Shown here: piece by piece, positions 9,934 through 18,643 of the stretch
How positions within the stretch are numbered: the first letter of the stretch is position 1
How the letters are laid out: each line of letters begins with the position of its first letter
Assembly (NCBI GenBank): GCA_016179185.1
Contig: JACORW010000005.1
Coordinates: 1-35,182 of the forward strand
Length of the DNA stretch: 35,182 bases
From: Gammaproteobacteria bacterium
Lineage (GTDB): Bacteria > Pseudomonadota > Gammaproteobacteria > Eutrophobiales > Eutrophobiaceae
Direction of reading: 5' to 3'
Notes under the pieces: model-generated
What the model saw: the letters and a program-made list of their open reading frames with translations, nothing else
Told to the model about the DNA's origin: nothing
The model's database searches: none
Position numbers and translations under genes: made by a program

Positions 9934-10632
9934 CTACCGGCACAGGAATTCGTGCACGCGCTGCGGCTCATTCCACATCAGCACGTCCAGGATGGAAAGG
10001 TGCGGGATGAACGGATACGGCCGGCTGTCGTAGCCAAACTCCCGAAGCTCGGTGAACGACAGCCGGATGCCGCGCGCCGCAAACGCCTCCGGATCGAACA
10101 GCTCCCGCCCGCCGGGGGGATTCAGGTATTCGGCGGCGCCCAGCGCGCTGCTGATCTCAAGCGCCCAGCCGCCGGGGGCGGTGATCTCCGGCAACGCGAG
10201 GTCCATCCCTGAAAGCAGTTCCAGACGCGCGTCAATGCCGAGGCAGGCGCAGGTCAGCGCCAGCGCGCGGACATTCACGTCGCGCAACAGGTCCGAATCG
10301 CCGCCCAGCAGCGCACCGCGCACGAGTTCGCGCACTTCGGAAAAGTGCGGCGCGCGGCGCACACGATAATGATCCATCTGACCCAGGATGCGCTCCGCCG
10401 CCGCAGGCCGGTCAACGACGCGCACATCGCGGATCAACATGTCGGCGGCGTGAATCACCGGCACGGTAACGTATTGCCAGCCGCGCGTGGGATGCAGGAT
10501 GCGATTGCGGTTCATCCACGTCTTCGGCGAGTACCTGACGACGTCGAACACGATCCAGCGATCGGTGCGTGCCATCAGCTCGAAATAGCCGAGGTACGGG
10601 AAAAAATACGGCTGCATGATGCCGAGACGCAT
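9934..10632 (-). CDS. WbqC-family protein
   Basis: A 232-residue protein with the WbqC-like signature: MRLGIMQPYFFPYLGYFELM at the N-terminus, followed by VFDVVRYSPKTWMNRNRI. Later come a Gly/Glu-rich central part and the conserved end RPYPFIPHLSILDVLMWNEP. Members occur in surface-polysaccharide clusters, commonly beside DegT aminotransferases, and are thought to take part in sugar modification; the reaction is not established to my knowledge. It is the last gene of the locus, 21 nt after the first DegT gene and convergent with the cytochrome. The 88-nt gap to the cytochrome has no clear terminator. Confidence 0.88.
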   Translation of the reverse strand: MRLGIMQPYFFPYLGYFELMARTDRWIVFDVVRYSPKTWMNRNRILHPTRGWQYVTVPVIHAADMLIRDVRVVDRPAAAERILGQMDHYRVRRAPHFSEVRELVRGALLGGDSDLLRDVNVRALALTCACLGIDARLELLSGMDLALPEITAPGGWALEISSALGAAEYLNPPGGRELFDPEAFAARGIRLSFTELREFGYDSRPYPFIPHLSILDVLMWNEPQRVHEFLCR

Positions 10633-10653
10633 GGCGGAAGCGACTCCGGATTC

Positions 10654-11862
10654 TTACGCCTGTTCCTGCGGAAGGCGGCGCGCAATGTCCGCGCCATGCC
10701 GCAGGCAGAGGTCCAGCACGCCGGTGATGCGATCCACGCAGTCCGCGGTCACACCCGTGCCCAACGGCAATTGCAGTAGGCGTCCGCACAGGGCTTCCGT
10801 GGATCGAAGGCGCGCACCGGCCTCCGGGTCAAGCGTGCAATAAGGCGCGAGGCGATGCACGCCGGGGAAAAAATAGCGCCGCGCCAGGATGTTTTCCGAT
10901 CGTAACAGGCGCTGCAACTGGTCGCGGCTCATGGCAAAGCGCGCGGAATCGATGTCAAAGACGCAGAACTGGCAATTGCTCTGCCCGCCGCGGGCATAAT
11001 CCACGAACCCACCCAGTGAGCGGCAGGAATCCCAGGTCCGGTAGCGTTCATACAGCTCCCGATTGCGTTGTATCCAGCGCGGCAGATGGTCGAGACCCAG
11101 CAACCCCATCGCGGCCTGTGCCTCGGTCATCTTGCCGTTGATGCGCAGCGGCACGCGTGCCACGGATTCCGAGACATGAAAGTTGCGCACGGTGCGGATG
11201 CGTTGCGCCAGATCGTCGTTGTCGGTCGCCAGACAGCCGCCCTCGCCCGAGCCGAGAATCTTGGTGGCATGAAACGAAAATACGGCAAGTTCGCCAAACG
11301 CGGCGAGGCTGCGGCCGTCGTGGGTGCATCCAACGCCATGGGCGGCATCGTAGAACAGATGAATGCCACGCCGTGCGCACAAATCTTGCAGCGCGGCGGT
11401 ATCGCCGGCGCGTCCCCAAGCATGCACGCCCAGGATCGCCGCCGCGCGGGCGCCGACCAGCGGCGCGGCCAGCTCGGCGCTGATGTTGTGCGTGGCGGGA
11501 TCCACATCGCAGAACACCGGTGTGAGTCCCGCCCAGAACAGCGCCTGCACGGTCGCGGGGAACGTGAAGGAGGGCACGATGACCTCGCCGTCCAGGTCCA
11601 GCGCCTTGCACGCCACCATCAGGGCCACCGTGGCATTGGTCACGCAAACCACGTGCCTGACCCCCAGGTAACCGGCCAGGCGCCGATCCAGTTCCTGCAC
11701 CAGCGGGCCATGGTTCGTGAAGTACCTGCGGTCAAAAATTCCGTTGAAAGCCTGCTCGAACTCGTTCCACGGGGGCAGGTTCAATTGCCCGACATGCACA
11801 GGTTCCGCGAACGCCGGTGTGCCGCCGAAGATGGCCAGGTCCGCCAGGGAGTCCTTGATCAT
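10654..11862 (-). CDS. DegT/DnrJ/EryC1-family sugar aminotransferase (copy 1)
   Basis: A PLP-dependent aminotransferase of nucleotide-activated keto sugars, 402 residues, typical length. Visible are the N-terminal IFGGTPAF, the conserved TNHGPLVQELDRRL, the PLP-binding DAAHGVG (Asp172, His175) and SFHATK with Schiff-base Lys201 followed by GSGEGG. Start ATG 11862 (MIKDSLADLAIF) was chosen because it begins the conserved fold; the frame upstream reads through the next gene. The gap to the second DegT gene is 5 nt. Substrate is not evident: 4-keto-6-deoxy sugars from the RmlB or CapD products in this locus are candidates. It is reminiscent of VioA/DesV-like enzymes. Confidence 0.9.
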   Translation of the reverse strand: MIKDSLADLAIFGGTPAFAEPVHVGQLNLPPWNEFEQAFNGIFDRRYFTNHGPLVQELDRRLAGYLGVRHVVCVTNATVALMVACKALDLDGEVIVPSFTFPATVQALFWAGLTPVFCDVDPATHNISAELAAPLVGARAAAILGVHAWGRAGDTAALQDLCARRGIHLFYDAAHGVGCTHDGRSLAAFGELAVFSFHATKILGSGEGGCLATDNDDLAQRIRTVRNFHVSESVARVPLRINGKMTEAQAAMGLLGLDHLPRWIQRNRELYERYRTWDSCRSLGGFVDYARGGQSNCQFCVFDIDSARFAMSRDQLQRLLRSENILARRYFFPGVHRLAPYCTLDPEAGARLRSTEALCGRLLQLPLGTGVTADCVDRITGVLDLCLRHGADIARRLPQEQA

Positions 11863-11867
11863 GTCCG

Positions 11868-13070
11868 TCACCCTGCAGCCTCGAGCCGGGGCCTTATCGC
11901 AGCGGCGTTTCCCTGCATGAACCTGAACAGATCGGCAAGGGCGGAAATGTCTTCGGGCTGCAGCGTCTCGCCCACAGGCATCTGAATGAAACGCCGCGAC
12001 AATGTTTCGGTCACGGGCAGGCTCGGCGGATCGATGAAAGCCGGACAATGCTGCGACAGGTGCAGGGGCGGGCTGTAATACGGTCGCGCCAGCGCCTGCT
12101 CGGCGCGCAATACTGTCACGATCTGATTCCTGGACAGCGGAAAGGCGTCGGTCACTTCCAGCAGAAAGAACTCATAGTTCCAGCGTTCACCGTTGTCTGC
12201 GTAGCGCACGCAGTCCAGACCGGAAATGCCCGCAAATGCCGCGCGGTACAATTCATAGCGGCGCTGGTTGCGCTGTACCAGCGCATCCAGATCGTCAAGA
12301 CAGGACAGCGCCGCGGCGGCGTGCAATTCGTTCAGCTTGGCATTGAGGCCGATACCGGCGGTGGCCGCCTCATCCACGTAGCCGAAGTTGCGCTGCCGGC
12401 GCAGCAGATCCGCCAGCATGTCGTCCGACGTGGTGATGTACCCGCCTTCGAAACCGTTGAGCAGCTTGGTCGCATGCAGGCTGAATACCTCCGCCCTGCC
12501 GAAGCCGCCGATGGGCCGCCCCTGAAACGAGCAACGGGCGCCGTGCACGGAATCGAAAACAAGGGGCACGCCGGTGTCGCGGGACAATTGTTCGAATTCG
12601 GTGATGAAACAGGGGCTGTTGACCTGGTGTACCGCGAGGATCAGCGCGGTGCCATCGTCGATCGCCGCCGCGGCGCATGCCGGATCCAGCGCATGGGACC
12701 GTGCCTCCACGTCGCAGAAGCGCGGCCGGAGCCCGGCCCACTGCGCCAGGTGCGGGAGGCCGGCGTAGGTGAATGCCGGCATGATGACCTCTCCGCCGGC
12801 GTGACGCGCCAGAGCCTGCATGAGCAGGATCAGTCCCAGCGACGCGTTCGCCACCGCGATGCAGTGGCGCACCTGGTGCAGTTGTGCGAGTCGCCGCTCC
12901 AGCTTCTGCACCAGCGGCCCGTTGTTCGTGATGCGCCGGCGCGCATAGACGCCCGCGACCAGCCGGAAGAACGCTTCGCGGTTCGGCAGGGCCAGCTGGC
13001 CGATGGGCCGCGCGGCCGGAAAAATCGTGCGCCCGCCGAAGACGCCGAGGTCTTCGACCGTGTGCTTCAC
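11868..13070 (-). CDS. DegT/DnrJ/EryC1-family sugar aminotransferase (copy 2)
   Basis: A second PLP-dependent sugar aminotransferase, 400 residues. It shares GVFGG near the N-terminus, TNNGPLVQKLERRL, and SLHATK with Lys202 before LNGFEGG. The PLP phosphate/ring region reads DSVHGARC (Asp173, His176) instead of the usual DAAHG. The start is GTG 13070, overlapping the methyltransferase stop as GTGA; the 32 codons upstream in frame belong to the methyltransferase region. Sequence divergence from copy 1 is large, so this is not a recent duplication; the two probably act on different substrates or positions. Confidence 0.88.
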   Translation of the reverse strand: MKHTVEDLGVFGGRTIFPAARPIGQLALPNREAFFRLVAGVYARRRITNNGPLVQKLERRLAQLHQVRHCIAVANASLGLILLMQALARHAGGEVIMPAFTYAGLPHLAQWAGLRPRFCDVEARSHALDPACAAAAIDDGTALILAVHQVNSPCFITEFEQLSRDTGVPLVFDSVHGARCSFQGRPIGGFGRAEVFSLHATKLLNGFEGGYITTSDDMLADLLRRQRNFGYVDEAATAGIGLNAKLNELHAAAALSCLDDLDALVQRNQRRYELYRAAFAGISGLDCVRYADNGERWNYEFFLLEVTDAFPLSRNQIVTVLRAEQALARPYYSPPLHLSQHCPAFIDPPSLPVTETLSRRFIQMPVGETLQPEDISALADLFRFMQGNAAAIRPRLEAAG

Positions 13071-13768
13071 GCGGAATGATTGCCGGGCGTCAGCACGGCG
13101 TCGTAACGGTAATGGGCGGCGTAGTAATCGGCCGGCATCTGCCGGAATTCCACCGACCAGCCGCACGTGCGGGCCAATCGCGCGAACTGCTCCTGCGATC
13201 GCCAGATGCCCACCGGCGAACCGGGGTCTATTTCAATGCCTTCCGGCATGGGGGCGTCGCGAAAGAACCTGCCGATACGGTCAAGGTCCGGGAGGTTCCC
13301 GATGAATACCCGCCGCAGGCTGCGGAAGCGATCCCGGAGCGTGCCCAATACCGATTGCGCCTCCGCCTCGGGCAGGTACTGAAACGACCCGTAGCACATC
13401 GCCTTGTGGAAACGCCCGGGGTCGGGATACTGCGCCACGAACCGGTTCACGTCTTCGAGGACATACTCTTCATGGTCCGGCTTCGAGAAATTGCTGCGCG
13501 CCACCTTGATGAGCACCTCGGAAAAATCCACCCCGACACCCGCCCGGCAACGGGCGATGATCTGCGTCGTCAACGCACCGTTGCCACAGCACAGATCGAG
13601 CAGGATCTCCGATTGCACCAGTTCCAGCCCGGAACTGACCGCATCCACTATCATCCGGATCTGGTGATCGTCCACCGGCCTGCCGTTCACGGTGCGCCGT
13701 ACCTGTCCCCAGAAATCATCGGGGGCGCAGGTCTTCGGGAACTCCTTGTAGAAGTACTCGTTCGACAT
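13067..13768 (-). CDS. Class I SAM-dependent methyltransferase
   Basis: A 233-residue methyltransferase with motif I LLDLCCGNG (56-64) and a typical acidic second strand (AGVGVDFSE), followed by VLEDVNRF. It probably methylates a sugar hydroxyl or amino group during polysaccharide assembly, given the flanking sulfotransferase and aminotransferase genes; target unknown. Its ATG overlaps the stop of the sulfotransferase gene by one base (TGATG) and its stop overlaps the next start by four, so the unit is tightly coupled. Confidence 0.85.
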   Translation of the reverse strand: MSNEYFYKEFPKTCAPDDFWGQVRRTVNGRPVDDHQIRMIVDAVSSGLELVQSEILLDLCCGNGALTTQIIARCRAGVGVDFSEVLIKVARSNFSKPDHEEYVLEDVNRFVAQYPDPGRFHKAMCYGSFQYLPEAEAQSVLGTLRDRFRSLRRVFIGNLPDLDRIGRFFRDAPMPEGIEIDPGSPVGIWRSQEQFARLARTCGWSVEFRQMPADYYAAHYRYDAVLTPGNHSA

Positions 13769-14766
13769 CAGCCGTGCCGCCAGAGCCAGTTCACGATGAT
13801 ACAGAGTTTACGCAATGCAGACCCCGTCTCAGCGGCGGACTCCGCGATGCCGTCCGCATCCGCCCCGGGGAAAGCCTCGGCGCCGCCCATATGGTCCCGG
13901 CCCAGTGCGGCATTGGATCCGGAATAGCCCGCCATGATCCTGCGGCGATCCGCCGCCGTGAGCAGCGGCCGTTCGTCGAACCAGCCACGGCCCGCGGCAT
14001 GCCGGTCCAATTCCATCAATTGTCGGTGAAAGCGGCGCCTGTGCACCGGCGCCAGCGGCAACCGGTTCAGCCAGCGCTGAAATTTCAGCAGATCACGGTT
14101 CAGCGACCAGTTGACTTCCTGCGGCGGAATTACCAGGCGTGACGCATCAATCCCGACCTGAAGCAGAAAATCTCCGCACAGCCCGGCGGCGGATTTCACG
14201 GCCAGATCGTAGCTGCGCACGCACAGGGCTTCACGGCCGAAGACGCCGGTCCACTGCGCCAGTCGTTCAGCGTAATCCCAGAGGGAAAAATATTTTTCCA
14301 GACAGGCCTCGAGGCTGTGCGATTCACCCTGCGCCTTGACGGTCTGGTTGTACCAGGACTCGTGGACATCATCCTGCCGCCGAACGTAAACCAGAATGCA
14401 CGGCAGCCGCCCTGCGAGCGCCCCGCTCTCCTGCAACAGCCGGCGCAGTCCGTCCGGATTCGGAAACAGGTAGAAGTCCTCGGAGCTCAGGATGATGTCG
14501 CCGTGATGCCCGGCAGCGGCCGAACGCAGTTCCGCGGTCAACGTCGGGAGTGTTTTCTCCTGCGGGATTGCCCATTCCGGGTAGCCGCCGGCGAGCAGGA
14601 ACGCCAGATCATGGTGGCCGAACCCGCGCAGGCTGACATCGGGATACAGGATGTCCTGATCCCGCAGCAGTGTGTGCCGGTTGTCATGCAGCAGCCGCTG
14701 CAGGTAGGTGGAGCCGGTCTTCGGTGCTCCGATATGAACCGTCAACCGGCGCGGGCGGGTTGACAT
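13768..14766 (-). CDS. Sulfotransferase-family protein (A)
   Basis: A 332-residue predicted PAPS-dependent sulfotransferase. The 5'-phosphosulfate-binding loop is APKTGST (14-20) in HIGAPKTGSTYLQ. The 3'-phosphate-binding element is VYVRRQDDVHESWYN with Arg129 and Ser137 at the usual R-x7-S spacing. A central ILSSEDF follows the family pattern. It resembles protein B (27505-28704) in all three places, so A and B form one family. The start overlaps the CapD-like gene by 25 nt. The C-terminal 60 residues (about 270 onward) are low-complexity/divergent. The acceptor is inferred to be the locus polysaccharide or a lipid-linked intermediate. Confidence 0.82.
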   Translation of the reverse strand: MSTRPRRLTVHIGAPKTGSTYLQRLLHDNRHTLLRDQDILYPDVSLRGFGHHDLAFLLAGGYPEWAIPQEKTLPTLTAELRSAAAGHHGDIILSSEDFYLFPNPDGLRRLLQESGALAGRLPCILVYVRRQDDVHESWYNQTVKAQGESHSLEACLEKYFSLWDYAERLAQWTGVFGREALCVRSYDLAVKSAAGLCGDFLLQVGIDASRLVIPPQEVNWSLNRDLLKFQRWLNRLPLAPVHRRRFHRQLMELDRHAAGRGWFDERPLLTAADRRRIMAGYSGSNAALGRDHMGGAEAFPGADADGIAESAAETGSALRKLCIIVNWLWRHG

Positions 14767-16619
14767 GGCTCATTGTCCGAAACGGATTCCCGGGGTTCCG
14801 AACTCAGGCCGCAGATCTGCCAGAGCTGCGCGCGCACGGCGGCCGCATCCCCGGCATGGCAGCACTTGCGCAGGCGTTCCAGCTCAATCTCGCAGCGCGA
14901 CCAGTCCAGGCGCGGATGCCTGGCCAGAAAGATCTTCGGGTGGGCGGTGGACTCGCGCTGCTCGTGATCGTGGAACAGTTCCTCGGACAGCTTCTCTCCG
15001 CGCCGGAGCCCGGTGTATTCAACACGGATGTCCGGTCCCGGCACCGCGCCGGTCAGGCGGATCATCTGCTCGGCCAGATAGGCGATGCGTACCGGCTCGC
15101 CCATGTCCAGCACGAAGATCTCGCCGCCGTTGCCCATCACCGCCGCCTGCAGGATCAGGCCGCATGCTTCCGTGTTGGTCATGAAATAACGCGTGACGTC
15201 CGGATGCGTCACGGTCACGGGTCCGCCGCGGCGGATCTGTGACTGGAATATCGGGATGACACTGCCGTCGGAACCCAGCACATTGCCGAACCGCACCGTG
15301 ATGAACCGCGTCGTGCCGGGTGCATTGCGCGCCTCGCACACCAGCTCCGCCACGCGCTTGCTGGCCCCGAGCACGGACGCCGGATTCACGGCCTTGTCCG
15401 TCGAGATCAGCACGAAGCGATCGCAGGCATGGGCCCGTGCCGCATCCGCCAGCGTCAGTGTCCCGAACACATTGTTCAACGCTGCCTCACGGCAGTGATC
15501 CTCCAGCAACGGAACGTGTTTGTACGCCGCGGCATGGAACAGGACCTGCGGCCGGTGCGTTGCCAGCATGCGATCCATGGCACCGGTGTCGCAAACGTCG
15601 CCGAGGGCGGCGATGATTTCCGTCGGGCCTTTTTCCGCCGCGGACAGCAGTTCATGGTGGATGCGGTACAGTCCGAACTCGCTCCGGTCCAGCAATACCA
15701 GCCGCGCCGGCGCCAGGCCATGGATCTGCCGGCACAACTCCGCGCCGATGGACCCGCCGGCGCCGCTGACCATGATCGTCCTTCCCAATATGCCGCCGGC
15801 CGCGATCGTGTCCCGGTCAAGATGAACCTTTTCGCGCCCGAGCAGATCATTGATGGACACCTCACGGATCTCGTTCAGGACCGCGGCGCCGGCAACCATC
15901 TTGCTCAGTCCGGGCAACATACGCATCGGCACGCCTGCCTCCTCGCAGCGCTCCACGATGCGGCGCATCTGTTCGGTTCCGGCGGAGGGCACGGCGATCA
16001 CAACGATGTCGGGCCGGTGGTACCGGCACAATTCGGGGATGTCGTCCACGCCGCCCAGCACGCGCACGCGCTGGATCTCCGCGGCGCGCAGGTCCGGCTT
16101 GTCGTCCACGAAGCCCACCGGGAAGTAACGGCCGTCGCGCAACATTTCTCGCACGACCATTTCGCCGGCGCGCCCGGCGCCGACGATCAGCACACGCGTG
16201 GTGACCGCGCTGCGATCCAGGCTGACACGCCGGTCGCGCAGAAACCGGTAGCCGAGCCGCGGCGCCCCGAGACAGAAAACCAGCACCATCGGGTACAGGA
16301 TCAGGATCGAACGCGGTACGCCTTCGAGACGGAACAGGATGAACATCGCCAGCGTGATGCACAGTGCACCGAGCGCGGCGGCGCGCAGAATGTTGAGCAG
16401 ATCCGGAACGCTGGCGAATCGCCACATGCCGCGGTACAACTTGAACATCGAATAGACGCCGCCCTGGATCAGCATCACGATCGGGGTCAGGAACACGCTC
16501 AGGCGCCAGTCCTGGAAGGGAAACTCGAAATTGAATCTTGCCCACCAGGAGAACTGCCAGGCAAATCCGGCCATGAACAGATCGTGCAGAATGATGATGG
16601 TGCGTTTGCTTGGCAGCAT
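14742..16619 (-). CDS. WbpM/CapD-family UDP-GlcNAc 4,6-dehydratase
   Basis: A 625-residue membrane-anchored nucleotide-sugar dehydratase. Four hydrophobic segments occupy about 1-120, a first Rossmann fold starts at VLIVGAGRAGE (143-153), and the catalytic SDR domain starts at VSGAGGSIGAEL (284-295), with HAAAYKHVP and ISTDKAVNP (405-413). In WbpM-type enzymes the usual SDR Tyr is replaced by Met in an MGASK motif; here it is LGASK (Leu417, Lys421). The predicted product is UDP-2-acetamido-2,6-dideoxy-4-keto-hexose, precursor of QuiNAc, FucNAc or 4-amino sugars. It follows the WecA-like gene by 14 nt, as wbpM follows wbpL in Pseudomonas. Confidence 0.92.
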   Translation of the reverse strand: MLPSKRTIIILHDLFMAGFAWQFSWWARFNFEFPFQDWRLSVFLTPIVMLIQGGVYSMFKLYRGMWRFASVPDLLNILRAAALGALCITLAMFILFRLEGVPRSILILYPMVLVFCLGAPRLGYRFLRDRRVSLDRSAVTTRVLIVGAGRAGEMVVREMLRDGRYFPVGFVDDKPDLRAAEIQRVRVLGGVDDIPELCRYHRPDIVVIAVPSAGTEQMRRIVERCEEAGVPMRMLPGLSKMVAGAAVLNEIREVSINDLLGREKVHLDRDTIAAGGILGRTIMVSGAGGSIGAELCRQIHGLAPARLVLLDRSEFGLYRIHHELLSAAEKGPTEIIAALGDVCDTGAMDRMLATHRPQVLFHAAAYKHVPLLEDHCREAALNNVFGTLTLADAARAHACDRFVLISTDKAVNPASVLGASKRVAELVCEARNAPGTTRFITVRFGNVLGSDGSVIPIFQSQIRRGGPVTVTHPDVTRYFMTNTEACGLILQAAVMGNGGEIFVLDMGEPVRIAYLAEQMIRLTGAVPGPDIRVEYTGLRRGEKLSEELFHDHEQRESTAHPKIFLARHPRLDWSRCEIELERLRKCCHAGDAAAVRAQLWQICGLSSEPRESVSDNEPCQPARAG

Positions 16620-16633
16620 CGGTCAAAGTTTAC

Positions 16634-17647
16634 CTAATTCCACCCATGTCGGCGCTGGATGCCGAACCACGCAATGACCGCGACGAGGGTCGCCGACAAT
16701 GCCGCCGCCGGCAGGGCCCCACGGCTTGCCGCCAGCAGCACGAGCGGCCCGAGGATCAGGGCGTTGACCGCCAGAAAACCGGCCAGCAGCCCCCGGTGTC
16801 CGAGTCCGGACCGCACCAGCAGTTGATACGCGTGGGAACGGTGCGGACTATACCATCTCTCACCTCGCAGCAGGCGCCGCACCAGCGTCAATGACGCATC
16901 AACGGCGAAGACAAGCAACAGCAGCAGCCACGCCGGCAGCGGCACCGCGCCACTGTGTTCTCCGAAAACGGCAAGCACGCCGAAGCTGTAGCCGAGCAGA
17001 CAGCTTCCCACGTCTCCCATGAACAGACGCGCCGGCGGCCGGTTGAATACGAGGAAACCCGCGCAGGCGGCGGCGATGATCGCGCACAGCGCGGCAGCGC
17101 CGCCCTGCCCTGCGCCGCCGAACAGCACGGCCGCAAACCCGCCGGCCGTGATGCCCTGCGCCGCCGCAATCCCGTCCGCGCCGTCCATGAAATTGTAAAG
17201 GTTCGTCAACCACGCCAGGCCGAGGACCGCCAGCGGAAATCCCGCCCATCCAAGTTCCAGGTTTCCGGTGCCGATCTCAATCCGTTCCAGCCCCCCAAGC
17301 AGCCAGACGGACAGTGCCGCAGCGCACAGGTAGCCCATCCCCCGGATTGCAGGCGCGAGTCCGGCGCGATCCTCGATCCATCCGAGCGTCGCCACCACCG
17401 CGCCGCCGGCAATCATGGACAGCGCCAGACTGCGGGGGATCTCTCCCATTGCCGCGAGGATCGCGGCGCCGCCCAGAATGCAGATCGCGATCGCCAGCCC
17501 GCCGCCGCGGGGCGTTGGCACAGAATGCAGACTCCGCTCACCGGGCACATCCAGCATGTTCCGCCGGGAAACGTAACCGAGTATTGCCCAGGTCAGAAAA
17601 ACGGACAGCGGAAAAACCAGGAGGAACGACAGCACCGGGAGCCTCAT
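16634..17647 (-). CDS. WbpL/WecA-type polyprenyl-phosphate sugar-1-phosphate transferase
   Basis: A 337-residue multi-spanning glycosyltransferase-4 protein that would start polymer assembly by moving a HexNAc-1-phosphate onto undecaprenyl phosphate at the inner face of the membrane. Motifs: PTPRGGG (45-51), the metal/catalytic NLYNFMDGADG, LFMGDVGS, and the cytoplasmic HRSHAYQLL used in sugar recognition by WbpL/WecA proteins. The start at 17647 was chosen because it forms an ATGA overlap with the reductase gene and has AGGAG 7 nt upstream; an earlier in-frame start would lack this. The next gene is the CapD-like dehydratase, matching the wbpV-wbpL-wbpM order. Confidence 0.92.
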   Translation of the reverse strand: MRLPVLSFLLVFPLSVFLTWAILGYVSRRNMLDVPGERSLHSVPTPRGGGLAIAICILGGAAILAAMGEIPRSLALSMIAGGAVVATLGWIEDRAGLAPAIRGMGYLCAAALSVWLLGGLERIEIGTGNLELGWAGFPLAVLGLAWLTNLYNFMDGADGIAAAQGITAGGFAAVLFGGAGQGGAAALCAIIAAACAGFLVFNRPPARLFMGDVGSCLLGYSFGVLAVFGEHSGAVPLPAWLLLLLVFAVDASLTLVRRLLRGERWYSPHRSHAYQLLVRSGLGHRGLLAGFLAVNALILGPLVLLAASRGALPAAALSATLVAVIAWFGIQRRHGWN

Positions 17648-18603
17648 GCATGTTCTCCTGACCGATACCATTTGACCGTCTGCGCCAGTGCCGCATCAAT
17701 GCCTGTGGCCGGTGCCCAGCCCGTAACCGACCGGATCGGTCCGGCATCCACCAGCAGCGGCTGCGTCAGGCCGCGCAACGGTCCCCACGCCGGCAACCAG
17801 TCGGGAAGAGGCAGCGTGCGCAACCGCCGGCCCAGGAGTGCGGCCAGTTTCTCCGCCAGCACGGTCACGGCGACATCAAAATCGCCAACCAGAAACGATC
17901 TGTTTGCAACGTCCGCATGCCGTACGCAGGCAGCAAGAAGGTCCGCCAGGTTCCCCACGTATACGAGGCTGCGCGGCGCCGCCTGTGCCGCCACCGGGAG
18001 CGGCAGTCCGCGATCCAGGAATCGCAGCAGGCGCAGGAAGTTACCGCCATTGCCGGGGCCGATAATCAACGGCGGCCGCAATATCAGGAATTCCATTGCG
18101 CCGCCTGCGCATACGGCGTTGAGGGCCGACTCCGCCGCCAGTTTGCTGCGCGCGTAGGGGCTGCGCGGTTGCACCGGGTCCCCGGCCCGCAACGGCCTGG
18201 GAATGCCGTCTTCGATCCGGTTGCCGCTGCCGTGGACACCCGCGGTGCTCAGAAAAATGAAGCGGCGCACGCCGGCACGGACTGCCTGCCGCGCCAGTTC
18301 CTGCGTGGCCAGCGCATTGGCGCGCCGGAACGGACCGGTCCAATATTGCCGCACGCCGCCGACGTGGGCGCGCCCGGCGAGGTGCACGACCGTATCCACG
18401 TCCCGGAGCAGATCCCCGGATCGGTCCCGTTCCGTTTCCAAATCATCCTGACGCCACTCCACGCCGGGATATCCGCTTGCAGGCTCGCGACGGCGCCAGG
18501 TGGCCCGCAGTGCGTATCCCGCGGCGCCAAGTGCCTTCAGCACTGCGCCTCCAACGAATCCTGCCGCCCCGGTGACCAGCACCCGTTGCACGCCTACTGC
18601 CAT
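17644..18603 (-). CDS. WbpV-like NAD-dependent epimerase/reductase
   Basis: A 319-residue extended SDR protein with GAAGFVG (12-18), FLSTAGVHG (Ser119), and YARSK (Tyr150, Lys154). Placed directly before a WbpL-like transferase and a WbpM-like dehydratase, it is most like WbpV-type enzymes, which reduce or epimerise UDP-4-keto-6-deoxy-GlcNAc to give UDP-QuiNAc or UDP-FucNAc. The product cannot be told from sequence alone. The start was set at ATG 18603 (MAVGVQRVLVTG); the longer open frame upstream runs through heptamer repeat DNA and is not coding. It overlaps the transferase gene by 4 nt. Confidence 0.85.
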   Translation of the reverse strand: MAVGVQRVLVTGAAGFVGGAVLKALGAAGYALRATWRRREPASGYPGVEWRQDDLETERDRSGDLLRDVDTVVHLAGRAHVGGVRQYWTGPFRRANALATQELARQAVRAGVRRFIFLSTAGVHGSGNRIEDGIPRPLRAGDPVQPRSPYARSKLAAESALNAVCAGGAMEFLILRPPLIIGPGNGGNFLRLLRFLDRGLPLPVAAQAAPRSLVYVGNLADLLAACVRHADVANRSFLVGDFDVAVTVLAEKLAALLGRRLRTLPLPDWLPAWGPLRGLTQPLLVDAGPIRSVTGWAPATGIDAALAQTVKWYRSGEHA

Positions 18604-18643
18604 TGTCCCGCTGCGATCGTGGTGCCGGCCCGACGTCCATCGT

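Noticed and set aside
12048..13079. Plus-strand open frame of 343 codons opposite DegT copy 2
   Set aside because: A shadow of the aminotransferase gene with no protein-family features.
15429..16637. Plus-strand open frame of 402 codons opposite the WbpM-like gene
   Set aside because: Composition is rich in His, Gln and Arg as expected of a shadow frame, and the minus-strand gene is well supported.
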